Source: Clostridiales bacterium (lineage in GTDB: Bacteria > Bacillota_A > Clostridia > Christensenellales > Borkfalkiaceae). From it: DNA of 6,783 nucleotides. This document shows, piece after piece, positions 5,364 to 6,783 of this stretch. The DNA lies in contig SVHQ01000095.1 of NCBI GenBank assembly GCA_015055785.1, forward strand, positions 1 through 6,783, given 5' to 3'. The number at the start of each line of letters is the position of its first letter. The stretch's first letter is position 1. The position numbers and the translations under genes are program-made. The notes under the pieces are model-generated. The model saw nothing but the letters and a program-made list of their open reading frames with translations. It was not told the origin of the DNA and ran no database searches.

Positions 5364-6677
5364 TCAGTAATTTACCTTCTCTGCTTCCCGCAATTGGAAT
5401 TCTTCTGAAAAGTCTGTATACCCTCTGTTTATACGGGAAGCCAAGACGTCCTTATCTTCTGAATGCCCCGACCAAATCATCACCACTTCGGGGTTGACGC
5501 CCGATTCCTTGCAACGCGTTATAAACGTATAACGAAGCTCGTGCGGATGGTGATTGGGAAACACACGTTTTAATGCTGATGCAAGAGAGTTTAAATTCGC
5601 GTTTTTTGCCTTTTCAAAATCGATATACGGCAAAAGCTTTTTCACCATTGGCGTGAACGGGATTTTTCGCAAAACCATGTTTTGCCCAAGCCGTTCTTTG
5701 CTCGTTTCGCATTGTAACCATTTTCCGTCGATGATTTCAAGGGTTTTCAGTTCAGATTTTCGAAGCCCGAAATACAAAAGCACCAACAGCGCGTTTGTCG
5801 TTGCCTTGTCCTTGCGGTTTAGGCAGTATTCGACAAGCTTTTTTTCTTCTTCTTTCGTGAACGCCGAGCCTTTCTTTGATTGATAGTAGGGCAGAACGAC
5901 TTTTCGCATAGGGGATGCAATTCCCAAATCGTCCGACGCTATATCAAAAACGCAGTTTAGAATGAGCGCAAGCTTTTCAGCTTTTCGGTGTTTGCCCTCG
6001 TCCACGATGGAAAAGAGATATTTTTGCAGGTCGCTGCGCGTGATGTCTTGCAGATATTTTCCGCGGAAAGTGGGTTCTAAATCGGCTGTGTAGGAACGTT
6101 CGTATTCCTTGTAAGTGGATTCTTTTGTCGTTTGCTTTTTGATGGACAGCCATTCTTCCGCATAATCGGTGAATAAATTCTTTTTTTGAATAGGGCCTCT
6201 TCTTTGCGTAGTCTTGCCCTCAGCGTAGTCACGAAGTCGTTGCATAAAACGCGAACGCATGGTTTCAAAATCGCGCCCCGAGGCTTCGATGTACATGTCC
6301 TTTCGGCGGATTCGCGCTTCGTAATAACCGTTTTTCGTGATACGATAGCTGATAATTTGATTGTTTATAATGAGTATTTGTTGAATGGGATTTGGCATAT
6401 TTTTAATCTCCTTGTTAGATATTTTGAAAATATGTTTTGCCTTCCCATCTAAAAGTTTTCCGTCCTCCCCGATAGCGCTATTTTGTGTGCTGTCGGGCTT
6501 TGTTTCGATTGTGCTTTTCGAAACGAGCTTGCCGTCGTCTATTAGCTTTTCTAACGTTTCCGCTTTCATGGATTTGTTTGCTAAATCCAAAACGAATTGT
6601 ACGTGCTCGTCAGCTCGCGGCGTTGTTTGCAATTGTTCAATGATTTCCTGTAATGTTTTAAGTTCTTGTCCTGTCAA
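5364..6677 (-). CDS. tyrosine recombinase / integrase of an integrative element
   Basis: This is a site-specific recombinase that cuts and rejoins DNA through a tyrosine, here expected to integrate and excise an element at the neighbouring tRNA-Gln gene. In the 437-residue product the catalytic residues are R306 (YFGLRKSEL), the H379-x-x-R382 box (HELRYTF), H405 (WSGHS) and Y420 (GYTDFSEEF); K327 or K338 probably supplies the beta-hairpin lysine. Residues about 95-165 look like an arm-binding/AP2-like domain (NGYYEARIRRKDMYIEASGR) and 168-255 the core-binding SAM-like domain. R306 to H379 is rather short, so the catalytic domain is compact. The TTG start at 6677 overlaps the upstream stop as TTGA, suggesting translational coupling, but its AAGGAG lies only 2 nt away. 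An internal ATG at 6398 (Met94) has AAGGAG 9 nt upstream and would give a 344-residue form. The first 80 or so residues are of unknown function. No frameshift or lost catalytic residue is seen. Confidence 0.93.
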   Translation of the reverse strand: MTGQELKTLQEIIEQLQTTPRADEHVQFVLDLANKSMKAETLEKLIDDGKLVSKSTIETKPDSTQNSAIGEDGKLLDGKAKHIFKISNKEIKNMPNPIQQILIINNQIISYRITKNGYYEARIRRKDMYIEASGRDFETMRSRFMQRLRDYAEGKTTQRRGPIQKKNLFTDYAEEWLSIKKQTTKESTYKEYERSYTADLEPTFRGKYLQDITRSDLQKYLFSIVDEGKHRKAEKLALILNCVFDIASDDLGIASPMRKVVLPYYQSKKGSAFTKEEEKKLVEYCLNRKDKATTNALLVLLYFGLRKSELKTLEIIDGKWLQCETSKERLGQNMVLRKIPFTPMVKKLLPYIDFEKAKNANLNSLASALKRVFPNHHPHELRYTFITRCKESGVNPEVVMIWSGHSEDKDVLASRINRGYTDFSEEFQLREAEKVNY

Positions 6678-6783
6678 ATCTCCTTATCGAAGGTGATTTC
6701 GTGTAATGAATCAAGTTGTCTTGCTATAATTTTGCGCTGTAAATGCGTTATGTCTTTTTGCAATAGCTCTGCTATTCCTGCAA
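6674..6783 (-). CDS. unidentified gene upstream of the integrase (3' end only)
   Basis: A frame open from the right edge ends with TGA at 6674-6676, giving 35 complete codons. The visible peptide begins AGIAELLQKDITHLQRK and ends TFDKEI; it is charged and probably helical or coiled-coil. Its stop codon shares bases with the TTG start of the integrase (TTGA), and the frame encodes AAGGAG over its last codons, so the two genes are probably co-transcribed and coupled. A small accessory or regulatory protein of the element is plausible from position, but the family cannot be named from this fragment. Confidence 0.5.
   Translation of the reverse strand, partial: AGIAELLQKDITHLQRKIIARQLDSLHEITFDKEI

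Noticed and set aside
5276..5497. 73-codon + strand frame starting in the tRNA-integrase spacer
   Set aside because: It runs antisense into the conserved C-terminus of the integrase and contains the palindrome and decamer repeats, so it is not a likely protein.
1..6783. CRISPR array, riboswitch, toxin-antitoxin pair or defence cassette
   Set aside because: No regularly spaced repeats, no recognisable aptamer, and no small gene pair were found; the element's cargo lies outside the window.

Overview
The window looks like chromosomal DNA from an AT-rich Gram-positive bacterium of the Firmicutes/Clostridia type, probably an uncultured gut lineage. The reasons are an AddA-type helicase-nuclease, strong AGGAGG-like ribosome binding sites, frequent AAA/TTT codons, TTG and ATG starts, and short U-tracted intrinsic terminators. 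The species cannot be named from the sequence.

Left part (1-4238, + strand). After a possible 3' end of an upstream gene (up to 58) comes a nearly complete addA gene (94-3489), the helicase-nuclease subunit of the AddAB double-strand-break repair enzyme. All helicase motifs from Ia to VI and the C-terminal RecB-type nuclease are present. The extreme N-terminus, which normally carries the Q motif and the Walker A (GxGKT) loop, is missing, and it is not encoded in any frame of the 93 bases upstream. Next is a small gene (3588-4238) for a protein with three membrane segments and a cytoplasmic tail. Its Shine-Dalgarno sequence lies in the 3' arm of a terminator-like hairpin that separates it from addA.

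Middle (4260-4859, - strand). A convergent gene encodes a 199-residue protein that looks like two PRC-barrel-like halves followed by a conserved-looking tail. A 20-bp sequence inside it is repeated exactly inside addA, 2.9 kb away.

Right part (4860-6783). A tRNA-Gln(CTG) gene (5044-5118) with a consensus-like promoter and a strong terminator is followed by about 200 bp of repeat-rich non-coding DNA. Then comes a tyrosine-recombinase integrase gene on the - strand (5364-6677). Its start overlaps the stop of a gene that runs off the right edge. This is the arrangement expected at one end of an integrative element inserted at a tRNA 3' end. The element would extend rightwards out of the window, and its cargo cannot be seen.

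The genes to the left of the tRNA read as core chromosome (repair enzyme, membrane protein, PRC-like protein), and the part to the right as a mobile element. No CRISPR array, rRNA, insertion sequence or recognisable defence cassette is visible.
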